Shown here piece after piece: positions 7,518 through 15,202 of a stretch of 37,484 nucleotides of DNA. Position 1 is the stretch's first letter, and each line of letters opens with the position of its first letter. Position numbers and translations under genes: made by a program. The notes beneath the pieces are model-generated. The model saw only the letters and a list, made by a program, of their open reading frames with translations, was not told the origin of the DNA and did not search any database. Source of the DNA: an uncultured Clostridium sp. (GTDB lineage: Bacteria > Bacillota_I > Bacilli_A > RF39 > UBA660); assembly GCA_902493795.1 (NCBI GenBank), contig CABUQZ010000018.1:1-37484 (forward strand), in the 5' to 3' direction.

Positions 7518-8450
7518 TTATATAGCAAGTTCAGAATAAATTTTATAATCAAAATTATGTTGATTATCTTTTAATTTTTTTAATTCTTCTGTAGTTTTTA
7601 AAAAGTATGTATCATCAATAATATCCTGGCCATTTGAAGTAATGGGATCATCCCAAGTAAGATCTAAATGATACCACTGTTTTTCACCTTTTTCATTAGT
7701 TAACAACACTGCATTCCATACATGATTCTCACTTGATACTTTATAATTTGGAATTCCATAATAGTTTAAGAAAATTGCCATTGCATCAGCATAGCCGCTG
7801 CAAATTCCATATCCTTGATATAAAACCCCATATGCTGTATTAGATTCATAATTAATAACATTGTTATCCGTTCTATCACTATCATACTTAGTATGTCCAA
7901 CTATATAGTCATGTATGATTTTAATAATCTTTTTTTCATCTTTTTCATTTTTTACTTCATTTTTAACTATTTCTTCAACTTTAGTATTAAGTAAATTAAT
8001 TTTTTCAGTAGAATAAGTTTTATTAATCTTTAGACTAACTCTTCCTGAAGAGTAATAATATGTTTCAACAGTATCAAAACTATTGTAAGGATGGACAAAA
8101 CCATTTATTGTTGAAAGGACCTGAGAATCGTATGCAATAGCAGTAACATCATTCAAACATTTTTTGTAATCATCAGGGCAATAGAAATCAAACGTATCGC
8201 TTCCATTATTTATGACACTATAATATAAATCCATTAAATCATCTTTATTTTCAAGTTTAAATTTATCCATATTATTGATGTAGTCAAATTTATATTGTAA
8301 AAAATAACTATTTTTATATTCAAAACTAACTTCTTCGCGTTCTAATAATGTTTGAACTATAGTTTTAACAATCATTTCTCTATTTAAAAATATACCTATA
8401 GCAATTAGAAACATCGAAAGGGTAAAACAAGTATTGCTAATTTTCTTCAT
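7518..8450 (-). CDS. Secreted/anchored transglutaminase-like protein
   Basis: This 310-residue protein has a hydrophobic N-terminal signal or anchor (about 7-23) and an extracellular region. Its C-terminal transglutaminase-like (papain-fold) domain shows the full triad: C217 (GYGICSGYADA), H243 (SSENHVWNAV) and D263 (WYHLDLTWDD). Family members act as cysteine proteases, peptidases or cross-linkers at the cell surface; the substrate is not evident. The ATG follows RBS GGTGATT. No partner gene is in its unit: rpsT upstream has its own terminator. Confidence 0.82.
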   Translation of the reverse strand: MKKISNTCFTLSMFLIAIGIFLNREMIVKTIVQTLLEREEVSFEYKNSYFLQYKFDYINNMDKFKLENKDDLMDLYYSVINNGSDTFDFYCPDDYKKCLNDVTAIAYDSQVLSTINGFVHPYNSFDTVETYYYSSGRVSLKINKTYSTEKINLLNTKVEEIVKNEVKNEKDEKKIIKIIHDYIVGHTKYDSDRTDNNVINYESNTAYGVLYQGYGICSGYADAMAIFLNYYGIPNYKVSSENHVWNAVLLTNEKGEKQWYHLDLTWDDPITSNGQDIIDDTYFLKTTEELKKLKDNQHNFDYKIYSELAI

Positions 8451-8480
8451 ATAATCACCAATATTATTTTACCATAAGAT

Positions 8481-8507
8481 AAAAAAAAAGAAACTATTTT
8501 GTTTCTT
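8481..8507 (-). terminator. rpsT terminator overlapping the stop codon
   Basis: On the minus strand AAGAAAC / GTTTCTT with a 6-nt loop is followed by nine T. The first arm is the last codons of rpsT (EETK) and the loop contains its stop. Confidence 0.75.
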
Positions 8508-8766
8508 CAATTTTATTATTCATTTTCATTAATCTAGATTTTTGTCTAGCAGCTTTATTTTTATGCATTAATCCAGAACTAGCAGCTTTATCGATATTTT
8601 TAATAGCTACATCTAATTTTTGTGCAGCTTCTTCTTTATTACCAGCTTCAACTTCCTTTACAAATTTCTTAATTGAAGTTTTAGTTCTAGCTTCAATAAT
8701 ATTGTTGTTTTCTTTCTTCTTAGCACTTGTTAAAACTCTTTTCTTAGCGCTTTTAATATTTGGCAT
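8494..8766 (-). CDS. rpsT: 30S ribosomal protein S20
   Basis: This 90-residue basic helical protein binds 16S rRNA in the small subunit. It starts MPNIKSAKKRVLTS, and the GLMHKNKAARQKSRLM segment is the conserved C-terminal helix. RBS GAGGTGATAC precedes the ATG. It is transcribed alone from its own promoter and ends in its own terminator, opposite in direction to gpr. This rpsT/gpr divergent arrangement is the same as in Bacillus. Confidence 0.97.
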   Translation of the reverse strand: MPNIKSAKKRVLTSAKKKENNNIIEARTKTSIKKFVKEVEAGNKEEAAQKLDVAIKNIDKAASSGLMHKNKAARQKSRLMKMNNKIEETK

Positions 8767-8795
8767 AGTATCACCTCTCTTTTTTGACTATATCT

Positions 8796-8824
8796 ATATT
8801 AGCAAAAAAAATAATAAATTGCAA
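8796..8824 (-). promoter_or_regulatory. rpsT promoter
   Basis: On the minus strand TTGCAA (8824-8819), 17 bp, TAATAT (8801-8796), about 30 bp before the start codon. Confidence 0.55.
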
Positions 8825-8868
8825 ATAAAACTTTAAAAAGAAGAGAAAATATATTAATGGTGATAATA

Positions 8869-9711
8869 ATGCATAAAATAGATCTTTCAAAATATGATTT
8901 AAGATGTGACTTAATAACAGATGTAAATATAAAACTAAATAAGAAAGTAAGAAGTATTTCAAACATTAGAATAGAAAGTATAAATCTAAATAAAAGTGAT
9001 GCAAATAAAATTAATAAAAGAAAAGGATCATACATATCTATTCTATTTGAAGATATAACAGATAAAGATAACTATAAAAAAGTTAAAGAAATTGTAAAAA
9101 AAGAAATAAAAAGATTACTACAAGAAAAAAAATTACTAGGGAAATCCTGCTTAATTATTGGACTAGGAAATAACTTATCAACACCTGATTCACTAGGACC
9201 TAAAGTAATTGATAACATAATAGCAACAAGACATCTTTTTGATTTAGGTTCAGTTGACGAAAATTATTCAAAAGTTTCTAAAATATCTCCAGGTGTATAT
9301 GGAATAAGTGGAATTGAAACATTTGATATAGTAAAAGGAATAGTAGAAAAAATAAAACCAGATTATATCATCATAATTGATGCTTTATCTTCTACTAGTA
9401 TAAAAAAAGTAAATAAAGTAGTACAAATAACTGATTCTGGAATAGAGCCAGGAAGTGGAATAGGTAATCAAAGAAAAGAGCTATCTAAAACCACTTTAAA
9501 AAAAGATGTAATAGCAATAGGAATACCTACTGTAGTAAGTCTTCATACAATAGTAAAAGAATTCTTAAATGAATATGATGTAGATGACTTACTAAAAGAA
9601 AAAGGAAATAATTATATGGTAACTCCTAAAGAAATAGATTTTGAAATAGAAAAATTATCTTTACTTTTATCTTCATCAATAAATGAAGTAGTCCATAATA
9701 TGACAAAATAA
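8869..9711 (+). CDS. gpr: Germination protease GPR
   Basis: GPR degrades small acid-soluble spore proteins at germination. The 280-residue protein starts MHKIDLSKYDLRCDLITD, the usual zymogen N-terminus. It carries GLGNNLSTPDSLGP, SPGVYGISGIET, IIIIDALSS, DSGIEPGSGIGN and GIPTVVSLHTIV, all recognisable family blocks. I chose ATG 8869 because GGTGAT (8859-8864) is spaced correctly for it; an in-frame ATG at 8857 overlaps that RBS. In Bacillus gpr is made in the forespore and is followed by spoIIP, as here. It is somewhat shorter than Bacillus GPR (about 370), mainly in internal loops. Confidence 0.93.
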   Translation: MHKIDLSKYDLRCDLITDVNIKLNKKVRSISNIRIESINLNKSDANKINKRKGSYISILFEDITDKDNYKKVKEIVKKEIKRLLQEKKLLGKSCLIIGLGNNLSTPDSLGPKVIDNIIATRHLFDLGSVDENYSKVSKISPGVYGISGIETFDIVKGIVEKIKPDYIIIIDALSSTSIKKVNKVVQITDSGIEPGSGIGNQRKELSKTTLKKDVIAIGIPTVVSLHTIVKEFLNEYDVDDLLKEKGNNYMVTPKEIDFEIEKLSLLLSSSINEVVHNMTK

Positions 9712-9747
9712 TACTCTTTATTTTTATATAATTCTTTTGGTGATAAT

Positions 9748-10677
9748 ATGAAAAGAAGAATTATAAAAATATTTGTCCTTCTATTAATTTCTATAGTGTC
9801 GTTTTATTACTCTGCAAAATATGTATCAAAAATAAAATTAGATTTGGACGAAGAGACACTTTCTATACTTCTTGAAAGTAATAATGATAAAACAATAAAA
9901 AGAAAACTAGTTAATAAAATTGTATCGACAATTGAAAATACTGAAATAGTAAATCCCGTTTCTTTAATTGTTACTTATTATGGCGGTAGCAAAGAAAAAA
10001 CAAAAGAACCAATAATAACTAAACCTGTAATACAAGAGGATAAGGATAAATATGAAAACAAAGATGGTCCTCCAGTTGTCTATATTTATAACACTCATCA
10101 AGGTGAAAAATATAGTAGTACAAAAGAAATAAATCTAAATTACAGTGTACTAGATGCAAGTAATTACTTAAAAGAACGTTTAAAGTCATATAATATCAAT
10201 TCGATTGTAGAAAAAGGTAGTATTCAAGATGTTTTAAATGCAAATAACTGGAAGTATGCAAGTTCTTATCGAGTATCAAGAATGTTTCTAGAACAAGCTA
10301 AGAAAAAGACCGAAAGTTTAACTTATTTTATTGATCTTCATAGAGATTCTGTAAATAAAAGTATAAGTACTGTAGAAATAAAAGGTAAAAAATATGCCAA
10401 AGTAATGCTTCTTTTAGGTCTTGAGAATAAAAATTATAAAGAAAATGAAAAAGTAATTACAAAACTAAATGATTGGCTAAACACTAACTATAAAGGAATA
10501 AGTAGGGGAATATATAAAAAAGAAGGGAAAGGTGTAAATGGCGTATATAACCAAGATTTTTCAACTAACTGCATCTTAATAGAAGTAGGTGGAGAAGAAA
10601 ACACATATGAAGAAGTAGAAAATACAATTGATGTAATAGCAGAAATGATGAATTACTGGGTAGGAGAAAATAAATGA
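9748..10677 (+). CDS. spoIIP: Stage II sporulation protein P
   Basis: SpoIIP is the amidase/endopeptidase of the SpoIID-M-P complex that thins septal peptidoglycan and drives forespore engulfment. This 309-residue protein has an N-terminal membrane anchor (about 5-24) and an extracellular amidase-like domain. Markers are VVYIYNTHQGEKY, YFIDLHRDS and SRGIYKKEGKGVNGVYNQD, with a C-terminal ILIEVGGEENTYEEV (metal-ligand Glu and the family's GG-x-N motif). RBS GGTGATA precedes the ATG. The gene follows gpr by 36 bp, and its TGA overlaps the next gene by 4 nt. Confidence 0.92.
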   Translation: MKRRIIKIFVLLLISIVSFYYSAKYVSKIKLDLDEETLSILLESNNDKTIKRKLVNKIVSTIENTEIVNPVSLIVTYYGGSKEKTKEPIITKPVIQEDKDKYENKDGPPVVYIYNTHQGEKYSSTKEINLNYSVLDASNYLKERLKSYNINSIVEKGSIQDVLNANNWKYASSYRVSRMFLEQAKKKTESLTYFIDLHRDSVNKSISTVEIKGKKYAKVMLLLGLENKNYKENEKVITKLNDWLNTNYKGISRGIYKKEGKGVNGVYNQDFSTNCILIEVGGEENTYEEVENTIDVIAEMMNYWVGENK

Positions 10678-10976
10678 TAGAGAAAACATTTAAATATGGA
10701 TGTATCGGTCTAGTTCTTCTTTTTTTCTTTTTCTTCTTTGTTGGAGACATTATATATAAAAACAGATTAACAACAAAGACAATATTAACTGAAGAACAAA
10801 TAAAAAAATTTGAAGAAGATGTAAAAAATGGTGTAAACATTGATATTAATGACTATGTAGTAAAAGATAAAGACTATCAAAACAATGTAACAAGAGTAAA
10901 TGATACAATATCGAGCCTAATAAATAAGACATTTAAACAAATATTTAAATATATATTAAAAAGTATTGACGTTTAA
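10674..10976 (+). CDS. Small single-pass membrane protein, YqxA-position
   Basis: This 100-residue protein has one N-terminal membrane helix (about 8-27, including a run of seven Phe) and a charged, probably extracellular tail with an amphipathic helix. I do not recognise a domain. Its start overlaps the spoIIP stop (ATGA), so the two are coupled. B. subtilis has yqxA, a short membrane protein (DUF3679), at the same place after gpr-spoIIP; equivalence is suggested by position and size only. Confidence 0.65.
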   Translation: MIEKTFKYGCIGLVLLFFFFFFVGDIIYKNRLTTKTILTEEQIKKFEEDVKNGVNIDINDYVVKDKDYQNNVTRVNDTISSLINKTFKQIFKYILKSIDV

Positions 10977-11002
10977 TGATATAATATTTCTAGAGGTTAA
11001 AT

Positions 11003-11350
11003 ATGGATAATTATACATTAAATGAAGTTAAGATGCTAATTGACAAAAAAATGATGAAACCAGAAATATTGAATAATATTTTAAAAAGTACCACAAGAAG
11101 AATAGAATTATACGATGATAAAGATGATTTAGAAATATTAAAATATTTAAAAAATAACGAAACAATACCCAAAAAAACAAAAGAAGAAATAGATAAATAT
11201 CTAAAAGAATACGAAAATTATAGCAGTGATAAAAATGAATTATCAATAAAAAATAAAACAATAATAAATAAAAAAGTAATAATAGTATATTTTGTAATAT
11301 TAATTATTTTAATAATATTACTACTAATAGTACAAAATAGTGGAGTGTAG
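11003..11350 (+). CDS. Tail-anchored membrane protein, unknown function
   Basis: This 115-residue protein has a highly charged, helical cytoplasmic region (1-90) and one C-terminal membrane helix (about 91-111: VIIVYFVILIILIILLLIV), which would leave it tail-anchored. RBS TAGAGG precedes the ATG. Nothing in the soluble part matches a family I know. It stops 1 bp before the next ATG and is surely co-translated with it. Confidence 0.65.
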   Translation: MDNYTLNEVKMLIDKKMMKPEILNNILKSTTRRIELYDDKDDLEILKYLKNNETIPKKTKEEIDKYLKEYENYSSDKNELSIKNKTIINKKVIIVYFVILIILIILLLIVQNSGV

Positions 11351-11351
11351 T

Positions 11352-11627
11352 ATGAAAAAAAAGTTAACAAATGATGAGAATATAAAGAATTTAAAGAAAA
11401 GAAAAATACTAAGATTATTAATTATTTTATTTGCAATTTTAACAATTTTACTCTCTTTATTAAACTTGTTTTTTCAAGTTAATTTAGTATTTGCTTTAAT
11501 AGCTTTTTTAGTAACTACAATACTTGATAGGGTAAGAACAAATACCCCAATAAATAAAAAAGATGATATTGAAGATATACGTAAAGAAATAACAAAAACT
11601 AAAAAAAGAAATTATAAAAAGAAATAA
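11352..11627 (+). CDS. Small two-helix membrane protein, unknown function
   Basis: This 91-residue protein has a basic N-terminus, two adjacent membrane helices (about 20-38 and 44-60) and a charged C-terminal tail rich in Lys. I chose ATG 11352 because GGAG (11342-11345) fits as its RBS; an in-frame GTG at 11340 overlaps that RBS and the preceding gene. No family is recognised. A terminator follows directly, so this group is separate from the WXG-like cassette, although proximity to it could be meaningful. Confidence 0.6.
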   Translation: MKKKLTNDENIKNLKKRKILRLLIILFAILTILLSLLNLFFQVNLVFALIAFLVTTILDRVRTNTPINKKDDIEDIRKEITKTKKRNYKKK

Positions 11628-11650
11628 GTCTTTGAAAGACTTGTTTTTTT
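11626..11650 (+). terminator. Terminator between small membrane genes and the WXG cassette
   Basis: AAGTCTT / AAGACTT with a 3-nt loop, followed by G and eight T. A TTGAAA-16-TATAAT promoter for the next unit (11632-11659) partly overlaps the hairpin. Confidence 0.8.
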
Positions 11651-11659
11651 TGATATAAT
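11632..11659 (+). promoter_or_regulatory. Promoter of the T7SS-like cassette
   Basis: TTGAAA (11632-11637), a 16-bp spacer and TATAAT (11654-11659), 36 bp upstream of the first gene. It overlaps the terminator of the previous unit. Confidence 0.45.
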
Positions 11660-11695
11660 AAAATATATATAAAATAATAGAATGGAGAAAGTATT

Positions 11696-12607
11696 ATGGC
11701 AAGTGGTAAAGTATCTGTTAATAGTGATGTAGTAAATAATGCATTAAGTTATATAGTTAATTCTTGTGGAACTTTAGAAGGAAATGTATTAGGTAAATTA
11801 CCTGGTAATTTTGAAGTTTTATCTGAACTTGATTTATTCTCAAGTGGACTTACTAAGTTATCAAAACAAGTAGATGAAATAGTAACAACTGAGAAAAGCA
11901 TTATATCGACAATAACAGAACATCTATCACAAATTGCAGAAAGCGAAGAAAACTTATATCAAAACTTTAATAGTGGAATTGGAAGCTATAGTGGCGGATC
12001 AAGTGGAGGAGTGACAGGACAATCAAGTGGGTCTGATACTACCATTGATAATCAAGAAGATGGAAAGAAGATTAAAGCCGATGAACTAATAAAAAGTATT
12101 AAAGAACTTGATGCGAATTCTGTTGTTGAACTATTAAACTTGATTAATATAAAGAAAGATGAAAAAACTAAACTAACTGATATGTTGTTTGATACTTCAA
12201 AATCACAAGAATTATTTACAATAATTAAAGAATTATTAAAAGATCAACCACTAGATGAAAATATTTCTTTAGACGATTATAAAAAGATACAAAAAACTTT
12301 ACTTAATAGATTAATGACTGCAGAATTTGATATAAAAGGTTTAACTGATAGCTCTATTTTGACTGCCAAGGAATATTTAGTTTCAATAGCAAGAAAGAAT
12401 AATGTTTCACCAGAAGATTTAATTCTTGATAGTAATTATAGAAATACTTTAAAAATTTCTTTGATGAAACTATACGATGGTGATGGAGTATCTAATGTAA
12501 AAAATGAAGAAATAATTGCGTTTAGAACATACATTGATAAAGTTGCAAAAGAAAATGATGTTACAGTAGAAGACTTATTAAACAAAAAGATAGAATTGAT
12601 CTTATAG
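11696..12607 (+). CDS. T7SS-associated modular protein with repeat and EF-hand-like loop
   Basis: No close family is recognised for this 303-residue protein. Residues 1-90 form a helical-hairpin-like region of the size of T7SS (WXG/LXG-type) N-domains, without a clear WXG. A Ser/Gly-rich linker follows (92-115), then a C-terminal helical region. That region holds a duplicated motif: YLVSIARKNNVSPEDLI (227-243) and YIDKVAKENDVTVEDLL (279-295). Between the two lies DGDGVSNVKNEE (261-272), resembling an EF-hand/dockerin calcium loop. There is no signal peptide. It is first in a four-gene cassette with two WXG100-like proteins and a predicted peptidase, so export by a type VII system is plausible. 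Confidence 0.6.
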   Translation: MASGKVSVNSDVVNNALSYIVNSCGTLEGNVLGKLPGNFEVLSELDLFSSGLTKLSKQVDEIVTTEKSIISTITEHLSQIAESEENLYQNFNSGIGSYSGGSSGGVTGQSSGSDTTIDNQEDGKKIKADELIKSIKELDANSVVELLNLINIKKDEKTKLTDMLFDTSKSQELFTIIKELLKDQPLDENISLDDYKKIQKTLLNRLMTAEFDIKGLTDSSILTAKEYLVSIARKNNVSPEDLILDSNYRNTLKISLMKLYDGDGVSNVKNEEIIAFRTYIDKVAKENDVTVEDLLNKKIELIL

Positions 12608-12615
12608 GAGGCATT

Positions 12616-12936
12616 ATGGATTTTAAAGTAGATTATCTTAGATTAAATGATATAGGAATATCTTTAGCTAAAAAAAATGAAGAACTAGAAGAAAATTTGG
12701 AAAAACTTATTAAAATAATAGAGGAATTAAATACTAGTTGGCAAGGAATTGATTACGACAATTTTAAAGGAGTATCAACGACCTATATAAAAAATCTTAA
12801 TATTACAACGCAAGAACTAAATTATATTGCTGAATTTATGAAAATAGCTTCTAATAATTATCAAGAAAATGACAATGGTTGGGCAAATGAAGTAAAGAAA
12901 ATAGCTGAAAAGGAGGAAAACTACTATGAGTCATAG
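12616..12936 (+). CDS. WXG100-family (ESAT-6-like) protein
   Basis: This 106-residue helical-hairpin protein has the turn motif W42-Q43-G44 (NTSWQGIDYDNF) and the secretion motif Y82-x3-D86 (YQEND) after the second helix. Both are hallmarks of WXG100 proteins exported as dimers by ESX/type VII systems. RBS TAGGAGG lies in the short gap after the preceding gene. Its last 11 nt overlap the next small gene, so the two are likely made together and may form a heterodimer, as ESAT-6/CFP-10 do. No EssC/EccC ATPase is in the window. Confidence 0.82.
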   Translation: MDFKVDYLRLNDIGISLAKKNEELEENLEKLIKIIEELNTSWQGIDYDNFKGVSTTYIKNLNITTQELNYIAEFMKIASNNYQENDNGWANEVKKIAEKEENYYES

Positions 12937-13255
12937 TATAATTGTAAATAGTGAAGCATTTAGTAGCTCTATGTCCTCATTTAAAGACACAACATTAAAA
13001 GTAAAAGAAATATTAGAAAGTATAACTGAGCTTATGAAAGAAATAGATGGAGAAAATGAAACTTGGAAAAGCAAAACTGCTGTTTGCGTTCATGAGAAGT
13101 ATAGCGAAACTGAAACAAGATTCAATGATATAAACGAGACATTTGAAAAATATAATAACTTTTTAAAAACAACATTAGAAGATTACCAAAAAGAAGAGAA
13201 AAAACAAATTGTCTCAATCGAATCACAAAGTGATAATTTAGATGTAAATGAATAG
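12926..13255 (+). CDS. WXG100-like partner protein (WKS turn)
   Basis: This 109-residue protein has the same size and two-helix layout as its neighbour. The turn is W47-K48-S49 (NETWKSKTA), a WxS variant of WXG, and a YxxxE motif (Y87-E91, YQKEE) lies near the end of helix 2. The two small proteins differ in sequence, as expected for partners rather than recent duplicates. RBS AAGGAGG is inside the end of the upstream gene. The role is probably secreted partner or targeting chaperone for the large protein that follows (inference). Confidence 0.72.
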   Translation: MSHSIIVNSEAFSSSMSSFKDTTLKVKEILESITELMKEIDGENETWKSKTAVCVHEKYSETETRFNDINETFEKYNNFLKTTLEDYQKEEKKQIVSIESQSDNLDVNE

Positions 13256-13266
13256 AGGTGAAATAA

Positions 13267-14433
13267 ATGTCCTATTTTGTAGATCCATATAAAAAGTATT
13301 ATAATGCGTTAAATGGAAAAACATCAATAACTTCTGAAAGTAGTAATCTAGCAAGCAGTGTAAGCGAAGCAGCATCTTCTGTATCTAATCTTAAATCATC
13401 ACTTACAAGCTCAAGTTGGAAAGAAATGGGAATTGAACAATTAGCAACAACAGTAATTCCGACACTTTCAAAAAACATTCAAATTTTACAACAAAATTTC
13501 GAAAGTGGACTTAAAGAAGCTGTTGACCAAGCAATTAATAAGTTATTACCTGAAACTAAGAAGTTAAAAGATGAATCAGATAACTATGATAGAATAGAAC
13601 ATGAACTAAATAATCTCGTAGTACCACCTAGTGACAGCTCATATTATAAATCATATTTAAGTAAGAAAAGTGGGTTAGAGTCTGAGCTTTCAGAATCTAA
13701 GAAAAAGTGTGAAGAATATAAGAAAAATTGTGATACAATAGCATCTGCTATAAAGGCACTAAATAGTTCAGTTAAAGAGCTAGAAAAAGCAGCAGTTTCA
13801 AGTACTGGAACATCTTCTGATCCTCAAATAACAATAGTAGACGGAAGTAAAACAGGAAAACTTTATAAAGTTAATTATAATGGTACAGAATTTTATGTTG
13901 CTAATACTAAATTAAATTTGTTTAATTATCAAAACTATATATTAAAAAACGGAATCTATCAGAATGCTGGATTCTTAGGAGGACAATGTAATCTTCTTTC
14001 ACAAAACTACGCAGTTGACTTAATGAGAGGAACATACACAAGAAAAAATGTCTTTGGAACAAGTGCATCATCACCAGCAACAAGAATTAATAAACAAGTA
14101 AGAAGTCAAAATCCTGATGATATATTATTATATATGTATAATGAGATAAATAATGGACGTCCAATAGCTCTTCAAGTAACACAAAAGAAATCTTATCAAG
14201 GATTAAGACACTTTGTTACAGTAGTAGGATTTGATTCTAGTGTTAAAAGCTATAAGGATTTAACACCAGATAAAATACTAGTTATGGATTGTGTTGATGG
14301 TAAAGTACAAAGATTATCAGATAGAAATAGAAAATTATTTAATCAAGGTGGAAAAGGTTATTATGCTTTAGGAGCAACTGATATATTCTTAGCTAAAGAA
14401 GTGTATAAAGGAAGCCAAACAGCTAATGCATAG
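13267..14433 (+). CDS. Predicted T7SS effector: WXG/LXG-like N-domain plus C39-like cysteine peptidase
   Basis: In this 388-residue protein, residues 1-100 form a Ser-rich helical hairpin with W51 in the turn (SSSWKEMG). Residues 125-178 are a charged coiled coil, and a short linker (179-187) follows. The C-terminal domain (about 188-380) has a papain/C39-like layout: C241 (LGGQCNLLSQNYAVDLM), H315 (GLRHFVTVVGFD) and D341 or D344 (ILVMDCVDG). There is no signal peptide, which fits export by a type VII system with the WXG proteins upstream. A peptidase toxin or wall/peptide-cleaving enzyme is possible; no immunity gene is apparent next to it. RBS TAGAGGTG precedes the ATG. Confidence 0.7.
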   Translation: MSYFVDPYKKYYNALNGKTSITSESSNLASSVSEAASSVSNLKSSLTSSSWKEMGIEQLATTVIPTLSKNIQILQQNFESGLKEAVDQAINKLLPETKKLKDESDNYDRIEHELNNLVVPPSDSSYYKSYLSKKSGLESELSESKKKCEEYKKNCDTIASAIKALNSSVKELEKAAVSSTGTSSDPQITIVDGSKTGKLYKVNYNGTEFYVANTKLNLFNYQNYILKNGIYQNAGFLGGQCNLLSQNYAVDLMRGTYTRKNVFGTSASSPATRINKQVRSQNPDDILLYMYNEINNGRPIALQVTQKKSYQGLRHFVTVVGFDSSVKSYKDLTPDKILVMDCVDGKVQRLSDRNRKLFNQGGKGYYALGATDIFLAKEVYKGSQTANA

Positions 14434-14473
14434 TAATTTCCTAAACATAAATAAAAAATAGCATATAATTTTG

Positions 14474-14502
14474 TTGACAAATAAGAAAAAATATAATAGA
14501 AT
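14474..14502 (+). promoter_or_regulatory. Promoter of the infC operon
   Basis: A consensus TTGACA (14474-14479), a 17-bp spacer and TAGAAT (14497-14502). It is followed by a leader of about 150 nt that contains a terminator. Confidence 0.8.
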
Positions 14503-14507
14503 ATAGA

Positions 14508-14658
14508 ACGTAATAAAAAAGGAAAGAGATGTATCCACATCCACCTGATTGCAACTAGCTTTAGGTCAAATGCCAAGATTAAGAGATTACAGTTTTTTAA
14601 TGGTATTTATGGTGGATATATTATATCCACTTTTTTATATTCATTGGAGGTGTTTTAT
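14508..14658 (+). ncRNA. L20-type leader with attenuator upstream of infC
   Basis: In Firmicutes the infC-rpmI-rplT mRNA leader binds L20 and controls premature termination (L20 leader, established). Here the leader ends in a terminator (14612-14636). Its 5' part carries ATCCACC (14539-14545), fully complementary to GGTGGAT (14611-14617), the first arm of the terminator, with a near-copy TATCCAC at 14532-14538. This gives mutually exclusive antiterminator and terminator folds. The L20-binding structure itself was not modelled. Confidence 0.7.
14612..14636 (+). terminator. Attenuator terminator in the infC leader
   Basis: GTGGATA / TATCCAC with loop TATTA, followed by six T. It ends 10 nt before the infC RBS. 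Confidence 0.85.
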
Positions 14659-15189
14659 ATAGCAAACTCAAAAAATAATTTGTTAATTAATGAACAAATT
14701 AAAATTCCACAAGTATTAGTTATTGGTCCTAATGGGGAACAAACAGGTGTTAAGTCAATAAAAGACGCATTAACACTAGCAAATTATGCAGGCCTTGATT
14801 TAGTATTAATCGGTCCAAATGGTAATCCACCAGTATGTAAATTAATGGATTACAAAAAGTACAAGTATGAGAAAAGTAAAAAAGAAAAAGATGCTTTGAA
14901 AAAACAAAGAGCATCAATGCAAAATTTAAAGGAATTTAGATTATCTCCACAAATTGATGTTGGTGATTTTGAAACTAAAGTTAAACAAGTTACTAAATAT
15001 CTTGAAAAAGGAGATAAAATCAAAGTTACTATTAAGTTTAGAGGAAGACAAATGGCTCATACTGAATTAGGAACTGACGTTCTTCTAAGATTTGCAGAAA
15101 GATTAAAAGATTATGCAGAAGTTGAACAAGAACCTAAACTTGATGGAAAGAATATGATTATGTTATTAATACCAAAGAAGACAAAATAG
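14659..15189 (+). CDS. infC: Translation initiation factor IF-3, predicted AUA start
   Basis: IF-3 binds the 30S subunit, keeps subunits apart and proofreads start codons. The 176-residue protein has the usual N-domain (LLINEQIKIPQVLVIGPNGEQTG) and C-domain (KEFRLSPQID, KVTIKFRGRQMAHTELG). No ATG/GTG is suitably placed. GGAGG (14646-14650) is 8 nt before an in-frame ATA (14659-14661), giving the N-terminus (M)ANSKNNLLINEQ. A TTG at 14644 overlaps the RBS and is unlikely. AUU/AUA starts in infC are known as the basis of IF-3 autoregulation, so this start is probably functional. rpmI follows after 13 bp. Confidence 0.93.
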   Translation: MANSKNNLLINEQIKIPQVLVIGPNGEQTGVKSIKDALTLANYAGLDLVLIGPNGNPPVCKLMDYKKYKYEKSKKEKDALKKQRASMQNLKEFRLSPQIDVGDFETKVKQVTKYLEKGDKIKVTIKFRGRQMAHTELGTDVLLRFAERLKDYAEVEQEPKLDGKNMIMLLIPKKTK

Positions 15190-15202
15190 GAGGATTATAA
15201 TA

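Noticed and set aside
14644..14658. TTG start for infC
   Set aside because: The TTG overlaps the GGAGG that would have to be its own RBS; ATA 14659 has ideal spacing and matches the IF-3 N-terminus.
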